Shown: positions 53,496-61,908, counted from the first letter of the stretch. The stretch: DNA of 64,000 nucleotides from Streptococcus panodentis (GCF_017884005.1 NZ_QFAY01000010.1:29413-93412); one strand, 5' to 3'. Numbers and translations: made by a program. Notes: generated from the sequence alone by a model not told the origin.

Positions 53496-55121
53496 CTAAG
53501 GGAGGAATAAGGCCAGCGTCTCATAAGGTTTGAGGGTCATCACCTGACCTGCTTGGCTCTCACCGTAGTTTGACAGCAGGACCTGTGCATTCTGATAATC
53601 AGGTAAAATGTCCACTGTAATCGGATCCGGATAAAAGTTATTGAGCACCAGAAGCTTCTGACCGGCCAAATGACGTTCAAAAGCATAGATCTGCGGGCTG
53701 TCTTCATAGGCCGGACTGTAACTGCCCTCCGCAATCAAGGGCAGCTCCTTGCGCAGGGCAATCAGCTTCTGATAAAAAGTGAAAATCGGCCCGTCTTGCT
53801 CCTTGGTCACATTAATCTGCGGATAAGACTTGCCGGCCTTGAGCCAAGGCTGGCCGGTCGTAAAACCGGCATTGGGCGAGTCGTCCCACTGCATCGGTGT
53901 CCGAGAATTGTCGCGGGATTTGGCCTGGATAATCCGGAAAGCCTCCTCTGGCGATTGTCCAGCAGCCAGCAAGCTCTGGTAAGCATTGGTGGACTCCACA
54001 TCCACATAATCATCCATTGAGTCATACTCTGGGTCAATCATGCCGATTTCCTCACCCATATAGATATAAGGTGTTCCGCGGGACAGATGAATGCTGGCTG
54101 CCAGCATGGTCGCTCCCTCATTGCGGAAGTGTTCCACATCAACAAAACGATTCAGGGCCCGCGGCTGATCGTGATTGTTCCAGAAAAGGGCGGACCAGCC
54201 GTCATGCTCACTCATTTCCCTGCCCCAAGTATGGAAAAGATGCTTCAGTTCCTCAAAGTCGAAAGCTTTGAGGGTCCATTTCTGACCGGCTTCATAGTCC
54301 ACTTTCAGATGGTGAAAATTAAAGGCCATGGACAGCTCGTGACGGTCCGGAGCCGTGTAAAGAATACAGTTTTCAATGGTCGTAGCGCTCATTTCCCCGA
54401 CAGTGACAAAGGAGCCGTCCTGACCGAAGGTTGCTTCATTGAGCATGTGCAGGTAATCGTGGGTAATGGGCTTATCCGTATAAGCCGGCTTGCCGTCATG
54501 CTCAGGGCAGTCTTCTAAAACGGCATCCTTGCCAATCACATTGATGACATCAAAGCGGAAGCCCTTGACGCCCTTGTCCCGCCAGAAATTGACTACCTTA
54601 AACAGCTCCCCGCGGACGTGAGGATTGCGCCAGTTGAGATCCGCCTGCGTCACATCATAGAGATGCAGATAGTATTTGCCGGTATCACCAAAGGGAGCCC
54701 AGGCGCTGCCGCCGAACTTGGACAGCCAATCGGTCGGCCGATCCTGAATAAAGAAGAAATCCTGATAGTAGGGGTCGCCAGCCAGAGCCTTCTGGAACCA
54801 CTCATGCTCGATAGAGCAGTGATTGAGCACCATATCCAGCATAAAGTCGATTCCATGTTCCTTTCCGACCCGCACCATTTCTTCAAAGTCTGCCATATCG
54901 CCAAAAAGCGGATTGACGGCGGTGTAATCAGAAATATCATAGCCGTTGTCCCGCTGCGGGCTGGGATAGAAAGGATTGAGCCAAACCATGTCAATCCCCA
55001 GCTCCTTCAGATAAGGCAGCTTCTCAATAATTCCCTGCAGGTCGCCCACACCGTTTCCAGTCGTGTCTTTGTAAGACTTGGGATAAATTTGGTAAACGAC
55101 CTTTGTTTTATCAAGTGTCAT
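53496..55121 (-). CDS. treC: Trehalose-6-phosphate hydrolase
   Basis: A 541-residue GH13 enzyme that splits trehalose-6-phosphate to glucose and glucose-6-phosphate. The start VVYQIYPKSYKDTTGNGVGDLQGI, LDMVLNHCS, the nucleophile Asp in GFRFDVINV, the acid Glu in TVGEMSAT and the NNHDQPR motif are standard. The length matches TreA/TreC; dextran glucosidase DexB is similar, but the treP neighbour settles the call. It lies 76 bases after the treP stop on the same strand. Confidence 0.94.
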   Translation of the reverse strand: MTLDKTKVVYQIYPKSYKDTTGNGVGDLQGIIEKLPYLKELGIDMVWLNPFYPSPQRDNGYDISDYTAVNPLFGDMADFEEMVRVGKEHGIDFMLDMVLNHCSIEHEWFQKALAGDPYYQDFFFIQDRPTDWLSKFGGSAWAPFGDTGKYYLHLYDVTQADLNWRNPHVRGELFKVVNFWRDKGVKGFRFDVINVIGKDAVLEDCPEHDGKPAYTDKPITHDYLHMLNEATFGQDGSFVTVGEMSATTIENCILYTAPDRHELSMAFNFHHLKVDYEAGQKWTLKAFDFEELKHLFHTWGREMSEHDGWSALFWNNHDQPRALNRFVDVEHFRNEGATMLAASIHLSRGTPYIYMGEEIGMIDPEYDSMDDYVDVESTNAYQSLLAAGQSPEEAFRIIQAKSRDNSRTPMQWDDSPNAGFTTGQPWLKAGKSYPQINVTKEQDGPIFTFYQKLIALRKELPLIAEGSYSPAYEDSPQIYAFERHLAGQKLLVLNNFYPDPITVDILPDYQNAQVLLSNYGESQAGQVMTLKPYETLALFLP

Positions 55122-55197
55122 GTTTTCTCCTTTTTCTTTTGAGAAAAGGGACAGCGCTCAAAGCTCCCATCCCTTTTTATGGTTCATCCATTGCTCT

Positions 55198-57219
55198 TTA
55201 AAGCGGTTTGGCGGTCATCAGCTGACTGCCTCGCTCTACCACGCGCGGAAGCTCACCTACTGGCTCCGTCTGGTATTGATCTTGGTTGGTGATAATGACC
55301 GGAGTCTCTGTCACATAGCCAGCTTTCTTAATTGCCTTCATATCAAAGGAAATCAATTTATCGCCGGCCTTGACCCTGTCTCCTTGGGCTACATGGCCTT
55401 CAAATCCTTTGCCTTCAAGATTGACCGTATCCATGCCGATATGCATCAGAATCTCCGCTCCTTGGTCCGACTGGATGCCGACTGCATGCATGGTTGGAAA
55501 GAGGACAGTCACCTTGCCATCGACCGGTGATACCAACTCACCCTCGCTAGGGATGATGACCACACCTTGCCCCATCACTCCTTGAGCAAAGACGGGGTCC
55601 GCAGCTTGGCTCAATTCCTTAACTTCACCAGCCAGCGGGCTGAGAACAGACACTTCCTGTGCCGCTGCTTCCTCAGCCGGGGCGGAAAATTCCGCTTCTT
55701 CCTGCGCTGCAAACTCAGCCTGCAGTTCTGGATCCTCTTCTGTCTTGGTCAGGAATCCTGTCTTGTGGAAGAAGAAAGTCAGAAACATTGGAACCGCAAT
55801 CGCAACCAGCATGACTAGGATAAAGGGCAGCCAATATTTGGCTTGGATAGAGAGAATGGCAGGCAAACCACCGACACCGATACCCGTTGCTGTGATATTG
55901 AAGGTCAGGGACAAAATACCAGCAATGGAAGAACCAATCATTCCCGCAATCAATGGATAGGTATATTTGACATTCACCCCAAAAAGGGCTGGCTCAGTGA
56001 CCCCCAGATAAGCGGAAACCGCTGCCGGAAGAGAAATCTGTGCCTCTTTTTCATTCTTGCGCTTCATGAAATAGTAAGCCAAGACTGCCGAACCTTGGGC
56101 GATATTGGACAGGGCAATCATTGGCCAGAGAGCAGTTCCGCCATAGTCATTGGCTAGCTGAGTATCGATAGCATTGGTCATATGGTGAAGACCAGTAATA
56201 ACAAATGGGGCATAAAGTGCACCAAAAACTGCTCCAAAGAGCCATTTAAATGACCCTGTCAAACCAGCAAATACAACTTTAGACAGGCCTTGACCAACCC
56301 ACCAGCCAAACGGTCCTAAGATAGTATGTGCCAAAATCAAGGCAGGCACCAGAGACAATAAAGGGACGAAAATCATAGAAATGACCTCTGGAATTCGCTT
56401 ACGCCAGAAGATTTCTAAATAAGAAAGAGACAAACCTGCTAACAAGGCAGGGATAACCTGTCCTTGATAACCAAATTTATGGAACTCAAGAGGGCCAAAG
56501 TACCAAGTATACTGTTCAGCAATTATCTCTTTAGAAGTAGTAGCTACATCATAGGCATTCAGCAAATTCGGTGAGACCAAACAAATCCCCAACACAATTC
56601 CCAGTATCTGACTGGTCCCCATCTTACGAGCTATAGACCAGGTGATGCCTACCGGCAAGAAATGAAAGACAGCTTGTGCCGGCAGCCAAAGAAAGTCATT
56701 GACATTACTCCAGAATTTAGAAACATCGACAATCGTATTGTAAATAGGCTCACCGTCTTTGGCAAACTGGGCTACCCCATCAATCATTTTTTGGCCCAGG
56801 GCTTGAATCTGAACCCCTTCCAGCACATTGCGGAAGCCCAGAATCAAACCACCGACAATCAGGGCTGGGATAATCGGTGTAAAAATTTCAGCCAGTGTTG
56901 TCATGACCCGCTGCACCGGATTTTGATGGCTCTTGGCAGCAGACTTGGCTGCTTCCTTAGAGACTCCCTCAATGCCTGATACAGCGACAAAGTCATTGAA
57001 AAAAATCGGCACATCATTGCCAATGATGACTTGAAACTGACCGGCATTGGTAAAGGTCCCTTTTACAGCAGGAATGGCTTCAATGGCTTTGACTTTAGCC
57101 TTCTTGTCATCACCAAGGACAAAGCGCATACGAGTCGCACAGTGGCTAACAGCTGTGACATTCTCTTTGCCGCCGATTGCTTCCAGCAAATCTTTGGCAT
57201 CCTTTTCAAATTTTCCCAT
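55198..57219 (-). CDS. treP: Trehalose-specific PTS EIIBCA
   Basis: A 673-residue fused permease: EIIB (residues 1-90, phospho-Cys27 in SHCATRMRF), EIIC of the glucose/sucrose family (about 110-470, ten membrane segments), a linker rich in Glu and Ala (about 490-525), and a glucose-type EIIA (about 530-673, with the active-site region GAEILMHIGMDTVNLEGKGF). It imports trehalose as trehalose-6-phosphate. MGKFEKDAKDLLEAIGG is the usual family start although no clear ribosome site precedes it; a GTG at 57249 lies only one base from an AGGAG, so the start remains uncertain. Confidence 0.93.
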   Translation of the reverse strand: MGKFEKDAKDLLEAIGGKENVTAVSHCATRMRFVLGDDKKAKVKAIEAIPAVKGTFTNAGQFQVIIGNDVPIFFNDFVAVSGIEGVSKEAAKSAAKSHQNPVQRVMTTLAEIFTPIIPALIVGGLILGFRNVLEGVQIQALGQKMIDGVAQFAKDGEPIYNTIVDVSKFWSNVNDFLWLPAQAVFHFLPVGITWSIARKMGTSQILGIVLGICLVSPNLLNAYDVATTSKEIIAEQYTWYFGPLEFHKFGYQGQVIPALLAGLSLSYLEIFWRKRIPEVISMIFVPLLSLVPALILAHTILGPFGWWVGQGLSKVVFAGLTGSFKWLFGAVFGALYAPFVITGLHHMTNAIDTQLANDYGGTALWPMIALSNIAQGSAVLAYYFMKRKNEKEAQISLPAAVSAYLGVTEPALFGVNVKYTYPLIAGMIGSSIAGILSLTFNITATGIGVGGLPAILSIQAKYWLPFILVMLVAIAVPMFLTFFFHKTGFLTKTEEDPELQAEFAAQEEAEFSAPAEEAAAQEVSVLSPLAGEVKELSQAADPVFAQGVMGQGVVIIPSEGELVSPVDGKVTVLFPTMHAVGIQSDQGAEILMHIGMDTVNLEGKGFEGHVAQGDRVKAGDKLISFDMKAIKKAGYVTETPVIITNQDQYQTEPVGELPRVVERGSQLMTAKPL

Positions 57220-57301
57220 TTGACTACTGGCTGAATGAAAATCCAGCACTCTCCTTATTTTTTTATCTTCGTTAGTTTCCTAACAAGTTTCTAAACAATA
57301 T

Positions 57302-57315
57302 TGTAACCGATACCA
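57302..57315. promoter_or_regulatory. cre site (CcpA) on the treP -10
   Basis: TGTAACCGATACCA matches 13 of 14 positions of TGWAANCGNTNWCA and overlaps the treP -10, so glucose repression is expected. Confidence 0.75.
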
Positions 57316-57317
57316 AA

Positions 57318-57328
57318 GTTGTATGCAA
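57318..57328. promoter_or_regulatory. TreR operator 1
   Basis: GTTGTATGCAA lies on the treP -35. The same 11 bases recur at 57373-57383, 55 bases away. Confidence 0.7.
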
Positions 57329-57336
57329 GTTGTTTG

Positions 57337-57365
57337 TTGAAAAACGGCGGAATATTTGGTAAAAT
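57337..57365 (+). promoter_or_regulatory. treR promoter
   Basis: TTGAAA and TAAAAT with a 17-base spacer. Confidence 0.7.
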
Positions 57366-57372
57366 TTTCTAG

Positions 57373-57396
57373 GTTGTATGCAAAAAAGAATACAAG
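57373..57396. promoter_or_regulatory. TreR operator 2
   Basis: GTTGTATGCAA at the treR transcription start, followed by ATACAA at 57390-57395 (TTGTAT and ATACAA as inverted half-sites). Binding here would give autorepression. Confidence 0.65.
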
Positions 57397-57406
57397 TGGA
57401 GAAGAC

Positions 57407-58171
57407 ATGAAAAAATACAAACAATTATTTAAACAGATTGAGCAAGATATTTTGGAAGAAAGATACCAAATCGGAGACTTCCTGCCCAGTGAGCACCAGC
57501 TGGTTCATGATTATCAGGTCAGCCGCGATACAGTGCGAAAGGCGCTGGCCTTGCTGCAGGAGGAAGGGCTGATTGAAAAGGTCCGCGGACAAGGCTCCAA
57601 AGTCATCAAGCGGGAGCAGTTTGACTTTCCAGTGTCCAGACTGACCAGCTATCAGGAGCTGGTCTGCCAGTATGGGATGCACTCAAAGACCAATGTCGTC
57701 AGTCTGGAAAAAATCACAGTGGATCAAAAGCTTTCCAGTGTCACTGGCTTTCCTCCCTATCGGCTGGTCTGGCGGATCATCCGCCAGCGTATCGTCGACG
57801 AAGTGGTGTCTGTCCTTGACATTGACTATCTGGATAAGGAGATTATCCCCCATCTGACCCGGGAAATCGGTGAAAAGTCCATTTATGACTATCTGGAAAA
57901 CAACCTTGGCCTGGACATCGCCTACGCCAAAAAAGAATTTACCATTGACCATGCCAATGACCGGGATAAGATTCTCATGGATCTGGGCAAGGACCAGCAT
58001 ATCGTATCGGTCAAATCGCAGGTCTATCTGGCTGACGGCCGCCAATTTCAGTATACCGAAAGCCGGCACAAGCTCGATAAATTTCGCTTTGTAGACTTTG
58101 CCAAACGTCAAAAAGACCAGAGCTCACACTCGAGCGATGAGAATGCTGACAAGACAAACCAACGCAGATAG
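57407..58171 (+). CDS. treR: Trehalose operon repressor (GntR family)
   Basis: A 254-residue GntR/HutC regulator: an N-terminal winged helix (residues 1-70, IGDFLPSEHQLVHDYQVSRDTVRKALALLQEEGLI) and a C-terminal UTRA effector domain (about 90-235) that binds trehalose-6-phosphate in homologues. GTGGAGAAGAC precedes the ATG at 57407; the longer frame to 57356 overlaps the operator. Divergent from treP, with shared operators. Confidence 0.92.
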   Translation: MKKYKQLFKQIEQDILEERYQIGDFLPSEHQLVHDYQVSRDTVRKALALLQEEGLIEKVRGQGSKVIKREQFDFPVSRLTSYQELVCQYGMHSKTNVVSLEKITVDQKLSSVTGFPPYRLVWRIIRQRIVDEVVSVLDIDYLDKEIIPHLTREIGEKSIYDYLENNLGLDIAYAKKEFTIDHANDRDKILMDLGKDQHIVSVKSQVYLADGRQFQYTESRHKLDKFRFVDFAKRQKDQSSHSSDENADKTNQRR

Positions 58172-58179
58172 ATTAAATA

Positions 58180-58500
58180 GTCCGGCGGAGGTTTTGAGCT
58201 GATGAACAAAACTTCCGTGAGGAAGTCTCTAAAGTACAGCCATTTGAAGCTGGGACAGCCTCTCATCTGCAGCCTGTCTCACCATCTTATTTCTGGGCTC
58301 GGGCTAAAAAGGTTCCCCAAACCTCCCTCGCTTTCCTGTTTTCAGGATCGGGCTAAAAAGGTTCCCCAAACCTCCCCTCGCTTTCCTATTTTCAGGCTCG
58401 GGCTAAAAAGGTTCCCCAAACCTTTTTAGTCCCCAGACTGTTGGGACTGATGTGGTTTGAGGAAATTTTCGAAAAGTATCAATCACCTAGCCCGCTGTCT
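58180..58500. repeat. Module C and D repeats and a 49/50-bp tandem repeat
   Basis: 58180-58232 is diverged module C. 58296-58433 contains 2.8 tandem copies of a 49-50-bp unit beginning GG(C/A)TCGGGCTAAAAAGG, each with an AAAAAGGTT/AACCTTTTT-like inverted pair. 58449-58481 is module D. No gene here. Confidence 0.85.
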
Positions 58501-58512
58501 CTGCAGTCTGCA

Positions 58513-58546
58513 CAAAAAGCCCCTCTGCTTTCCAGCCAGCAGAGGG
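58513..58546 (-). terminator. Terminator on the minus strand
   Basis: CCCTCTGC pairs with GCAGAGGG around ten bases, followed by five T on the minus strand. It could stop transcription that reads on from the 59146-64000 operon. Confidence 0.65.
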
Positions 58547-58613
58547 ACAGTTGCATTGTTATGAATGAAGCAGACTCCTAGGAATCTGCCCTTGATTGTA
58601 TTAGGAGATTTAT

Positions 58614-58763
58614 ATGAAAAAAATTATGAAAAAATATTTAGAGGTTTATTCTTTATACTATACTTGCTTTATACTTCTTACTGTAACTTTATACTTAAAT
58701 AATAGTGCTGCAGGGACTTATGGAGTTGGGTTCCATTTTGAAAGGGTGAAATGCTGTAGGTGA
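58614..58763 (+). CDS. Small exported-peptide-like gene (49 aa)
   Basis: 49 codons with TTAGGAGATTTAT before the ATG. A Lys-rich start (MKKIMKKYLEVYS) leads into a hydrophobic stretch (CFILLTVTLYL) and a short tail NNSAAGTYGVGFHFERVKCC with two terminal-region cysteines. It resembles a signal peptide followed by the first residues of a lactococcin-972-like product that is truncated; this is weak. No terminator or immunity partner is evident. It could be a remnant or a genuine small peptide. Confidence 0.45.
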   Translation: MKKIMKKYLEVYSLYYTCFILLTVTLYLNNSAAGTYGVGFHFERVKCCR

Positions 58764-58914
58764 TATAAAATAGCTTCTGGCGTCATTGGACTGCCCTCCG
58801 TTTCTGTTTTGATGGTCTTAGTATAAACCCAGAAACTTAAGACAGGCTTATAAAAAACTTGCAGGAAGCTTAAAAGCCAGCGTTATCTATCCCCATTTTA
58901 TTTTTTATTCTAGA

Positions 58915-59114
58915 CTTGTTCAGAAAGGAACGATTCTTCTTTCATTTGCTTTCTTTGAATAGTGGGAAACAGAGGACGAAATCGTCTCTTAACAGGGAGA
59001 AGACTTGGTCAGCCGCTGCAGAGGTCTTTTTGTTTAGCAATGAAACGACTCCGTCGTTTGCTTGTGTACCGACCGCTTAAGGCGAACTGATACAACATAT
59101 GGTTTCCGAACAAG
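58915..59114. mobile_element. MITE-like 200-bp element
   Basis: Bounded by imperfect terminal inverted repeats: CTTGTTCAGAAA at 58915-58926 and TTTCCGAACAAG at 59103-59114 (11 of 12). The interior has no open frame of note. The right-hand 70 bases recur inverted at 38191-38260. Size, ends and repetition fit a non-autonomous element, but no transposase of matching ends is in the window and no target duplication was identified. Confidence 0.6.
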
Positions 59115-59145
59115 GCTTCTGCACTGGTGCAGGATATATATCAAG

Positions 59146-59487
59146 CTAAAGTTGAGAATCCTCGGCTTTCTTTCTTTTATAATATTCTTCCTCCAGTCGT
59201 CCCAGATCTTTCCGATATTTAGCCGTTACTTCTTCCCTCTCTTCACTAAGCGTGTCAAAATGCTTTCTGATAGATACATCAAATTGGTCCATATTGTCCT
59301 GCATCTCATTAAGCGTTGGGTATATCTCATCTGTTGAATGATTTCTAGAATAATAAAGCAATTGGTCAATCCATGCATCTGTCTTTCTCCGAGCATCCGT
59401 CCTCATAGCATCCAGTACTTCTTCCATTTGCTCTATATTTTTTATTTCTTTCTTGTAAACTTCTTCCAGCTTGAATATCTTTTCCAT
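59146..59487 (-). CDS. Small helical LXG-associated protein (DUF3958-like)
   Basis: 113 residues, almost entirely helical and charged, with heptad-like stretches (KIFKLEEVYKKEIKNIEQMEEVLDAMR and EEREEVTAKYRKDLGRLEEEYYKRKK). It fits the DUF3958/Lap2-type accessory proteins that bind the helical targeting domain of type VII LXG toxins. GAGGAATGCT precedes the ATG at 59487; the ATG at 59499 overlaps the stop of the preceding gene. Last gene of the toxin cassette. Family assignment is by features and context. Confidence 0.7.
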   Translation of the reverse strand: MEKIFKLEEVYKKEIKNIEQMEEVLDAMRTDARRKTDAWIDQLLYYSRNHSTDEIYPTLNEMQDNMDQFDVSIRKHFDTLSEEREEVTAKYRKDLGRLEEEYYKRKKAEDSQL

Positions 59488-59495
59488 AGCATTCC

Positions 59496-59789
59496 TCATT
59501 TAATTGGGTTTTGCAGATTTGCTTGCGGAATACTTGTCAGATAATCCGCAGCAGCTGTAGCAGCTTCCCCTGAAAATCCGCCCTCTAGACTCCCCTTGAG
59601 AGTAACTGCGGCAAAATCAGACATCTGCGCTTTTTGCTCGGCTAACCAGGCAGCTAAGAGATTAGACTGTTCTTCCAATTCCGATTTCTGCAATTGAATC
59701 AAAGCATTTATCATTTTCCGTTCTTGGGCCTTCATCAATTCGATAAAATTATTGTTCGCTGTTAATTCTATCTTACTAAGATTTGCCAT
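59496..59789 (-). CDS. Small helical type VII accessory protein (DUF3130/TIGR04197-like)
   Basis: 97 residues forming a WXG100-like helical hairpin: IELTANNNFIELMKAQERKMINALIQLQKSELEEQSNLL, then AAWLAEQKAQMSDF, with a Gly-rich tail. It resembles the TIGR04197/DUF3130 family (Lap1-type), which pairs with LXG domains for secretion. A perfect AGGAGGAACT site precedes the ATG. It lies eight bases after the toxin stop and ends overlapping the next frame. Confidence 0.78.
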   Translation of the reverse strand: MANLSKIELTANNNFIELMKAQERKMINALIQLQKSELEEQSNLLAAWLAEQKAQMSDFAAVTLKGSLEGGFSGEAATAAADYLTSIPQANLQNPIK

Positions 59790-59797
59790 AGTTCCTC

Positions 59798-61309
59798 CTA
59801 TTTGCTGCGAAATTGTAAACTTCCTTGACGATCTACTTCTTCGAGTCTCTCAGCTGCTTGACGTATATTGAAACCAAAAGTATCCAACTTTTGTTTGTAA
59901 GAAGCTGCCTCACTTAGAGTTGCTTCTTCAATTCCACTGTCCCAGCAAGTCTCCAATGTAAATTGAGACAAGAGTGATTCCACCTCTCCATCCGATAAAT
60001 AGATTCTTGTACTATAAACTATCGCTTGGAGTGCTGACACCCTCTCTTCAATATTTTGCTTATACTCATTCAGCTTTTGACTGATTTGAGCTTCAAACTC
60101 TGCTCCTTGCTGTTCAGCTAAATCCGCAACTGCAGTCACAAGATCTTTTCGTAGATAAATCAACTGACTTCCACTAAGACTTGAGATTCTAGACTGAGCC
60201 GAAGAAATTGTCTCAATCGCACGATTGATGGTCAACAAGCGCTTGTATCCAGCCTCGGGTACAAAATCGCCATAAATCTTCTTGTACTCTTTCACATAGT
60301 ATTCTTCATCATGCTTATTCCAAATAGGTGACTGTTCAGCTTTGATTTTAGCGGCTTTGCGTACCTGCTTCTCCGTCATACCGACGAAAAATTCCCCCTT
60401 CTTAGCATACCAGTCCAAATCCAGCATATTGCCAATCTTGGGCGGAAATGTCTCATAATATTCATGAATGAAGTAAGCTTCATTATGCTGATCTCCCTTT
60501 GGATAGCGAGAAGCTTTTACCTTAGCTGCCAAACGCACCTGCTCTGGAGTCATCCCTGATACAAACTCTCCTTCCTTAGCATACTTTTCTGTATCCAGTC
60601 TATTGCCGATAATATAGAATTTTGCAGGGTTGTGATCTTCTGTAGGTGAATGTAGTCCTTGCGTTCCTTCACGGGAAATAATATTAGCGTAAGGAATCCG
60701 TCCACCGCTACTATCCATTATGGTCGTATCTTTCGTATTAGCATCATAGGTCGTAACATGTCGATTGATATAAGCTAAATCACTGGCAGTAAAATTCCCC
60801 TTATCGAGAGCAGCCTGAGCACCCCAGTCTGTATAATTGACAACCATAGGGACGTTATGGTCCGCTGCTACCTTGACAACTGGAGTCGCTGACTGACTAA
60901 AACCACTCATGGCATAAATCCTGACCGGCTGGTTTAGCTTCTTGTCATCTACTTCTGTAATCTTCTGGACACGCTGATAAAAAGCTTCAATATCCTCATG
61001 CTGAGCTGTCATTCCATCCCCATAAGCACCCCCAATTGCATTGCTGGTTGATGCCCAATGGTCTGAACTGATTGGGTTGGCAAAAACTGGCTGGGTCCCT
61101 GCGACTGTCACAATGGTCTGGGAAAGAATGGGCTCTCCATTGGCATCCAAGGGAGCTGCCGCGATAGCCTGAGTGACCCCCTCCACGCGGTCAATGATTT
61201 GAAATTTTTGGCCTGTATCCGTATTTACTATTTTTTTTTGAGATGAATCTGTTGAAAAATCTTTGGTATTTTTCTGTAAGTACTGAATGTCTTGGTGTGT
61301 TACTGCCAT
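59798..61309 (-). CDS. Putative reverse-LXG type VII toxin with N-terminal lipase-like domain
   Basis: 503 residues. Residues 60-235 look like an alpha/beta hydrolase: strand TIVTVAGTQP, nucleophile elbow AMSGFSQSA (Ser138), VVNYTDW (Asp161) and GLHSPTEDH (His220/His226). Residues 237-289 and 295-346 are two tandem repeats with YAKxGEF-x2-GMT-x2-QVR-x-AAK-x-KA. Residues 350-503 are helical and coiled-coil-like, as in LXG targeting domains. No signal peptide. This order (enzyme first, LXG-like last) with two small helical partners matches S. aureus TslA. The start overlaps the upstream immunity gene by ten bases. Lipase activity and secretion are inferred. Confidence 0.72.
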   Translation of the reverse strand: MAVTHQDIQYLQKNTKDFSTDSSQKKIVNTDTGQKFQIIDRVEGVTQAIAAAPLDANGEPILSQTIVTVAGTQPVFANPISSDHWASTSNAIGGAYGDGMTAQHEDIEAFYQRVQKITEVDDKKLNQPVRIYAMSGFSQSATPVVKVAADHNVPMVVNYTDWGAQAALDKGNFTASDLAYINRHVTTYDANTKDTTIMDSSGGRIPYANIISREGTQGLHSPTEDHNPAKFYIIGNRLDTEKYAKEGEFVSGMTPEQVRLAAKVKASRYPKGDQHNEAYFIHEYYETFPPKIGNMLDLDWYAKKGEFFVGMTEKQVRKAAKIKAEQSPIWNKHDEEYYVKEYKKIYGDFVPEAGYKRLLTINRAIETISSAQSRISSLSGSQLIYLRKDLVTAVADLAEQQGAEFEAQISQKLNEYKQNIEERVSALQAIVYSTRIYLSDGEVESLLSQFTLETCWDSGIEEATLSEAASYKQKLDTFGFNIRQAAERLEEVDRQGSLQFRSK

Positions 61310-61908
61310 TCGAAAGCCTCTCTTCCCTGCACTCGTCTAATTTCCAAATTATAAACAATTTCAGCTTGAGGACTGCCTTGGTTATTTTTTTCTACACCTT
61401 TTAGATGTCCCTCACGAGAAAAAGCAGTCATCACTTCATCCGTAAATTTCTCTTTTTGTAACTTTAACTGTTCTGGAAGGTGTTGATATACTTCTGAGCT
61501 AACAGACTCGCGTTCATTATTTCGCAGATAGATAATCTCTGACCCGTCATTGACATTAAAGCTTAAGTCAAGACCAGCAAGGGTTCCATAATCTGGCACT
61601 GCCATATCTAGCACTCCATCATTTCGTAGATAGACTTTATTTCCATAACTATCATAAACAACTGGGACTATACGAGCATTTACAAAACTTTCTCCTCCTC
61701 CCCCACTGATAAAAATAGGAGAAAATTCGATTTTACTGATACCGCTGTAATGTTCTTTTAGGTAGGTTGCGATTTGTTCTTCATAGAGCTGAAAACCGTG
61801 CCGATAGAGATTGTCCACTTTCATTCTGTCCATGTAAAACTTACCTCCTATTACTAGTACAAAAAAACAAAGCAAAGATAAAAGAATAGATTTTGTTCGT
61901 TTAGACAT
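61300..61908 (-). CDS. Putative immunity protein, copy 1 (adjacent to toxin)
   Basis: 202 residues: a short positive start MSKRTK, one membrane anchor (SILLSLLCFFVLVIGGKFY) without a lipobox, then an outward-facing domain (HYSGISKIEFSPIFISGGG, VVYDSYGNKVYLRNDG). The topology fits protection against an extracellularly acting toxin, as in the TipC-type immunity group; membership of a named family is not certain. The last dozen residues (VQGREAFEWQ) differ from the other copies because they overlap and provide the ribosome site of the toxin gene. AAAGGAGGTTTGT precedes the ATG. Confidence 0.7.
   Translation of the reverse strand: MSKRTKSILLSLLCFFVLVIGGKFYMDRMKVDNLYRHGFQLYEEQIATYLKEHYSGISKIEFSPIFISGGGGESFVNARIVPVVYDSYGNKVYLRNDGVLDMAVPDYGTLAGLDLSFNVNDGSEIIYLRNNERESVSSEVYQHLPEQLKLQKEKFTDEVMTAFSREGHLKGVEKNNQGSPQAEIVYNLEIRRVQGREAFEWQ

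Larger units (their letters stand above)
57300..57328 (-). promoter_or_regulatory. treP-treC promoter
   Basis: TTGCAT and TACAAT on the minus strand with a 17-base spacer. Confidence 0.75.

Noticed and set aside
53496..55121. Dextran glucosidase (dexB) as the identity of the GH13 gene
   Set aside because: The motifs are shared, but it is next to treP and treR, which favours trehalose-6-phosphate hydrolase.
57220..57249. GTG start for treP at 57249
   Set aside because: The ribosome site would be only one base from the GTG, and the family starts at MGKFE; kept as an alternative only.
58296..58433. Possible CRISPR array
   Set aside because: Fewer than three tandem units with no unique spacers and no cas genes; an ordinary tandem repeat.
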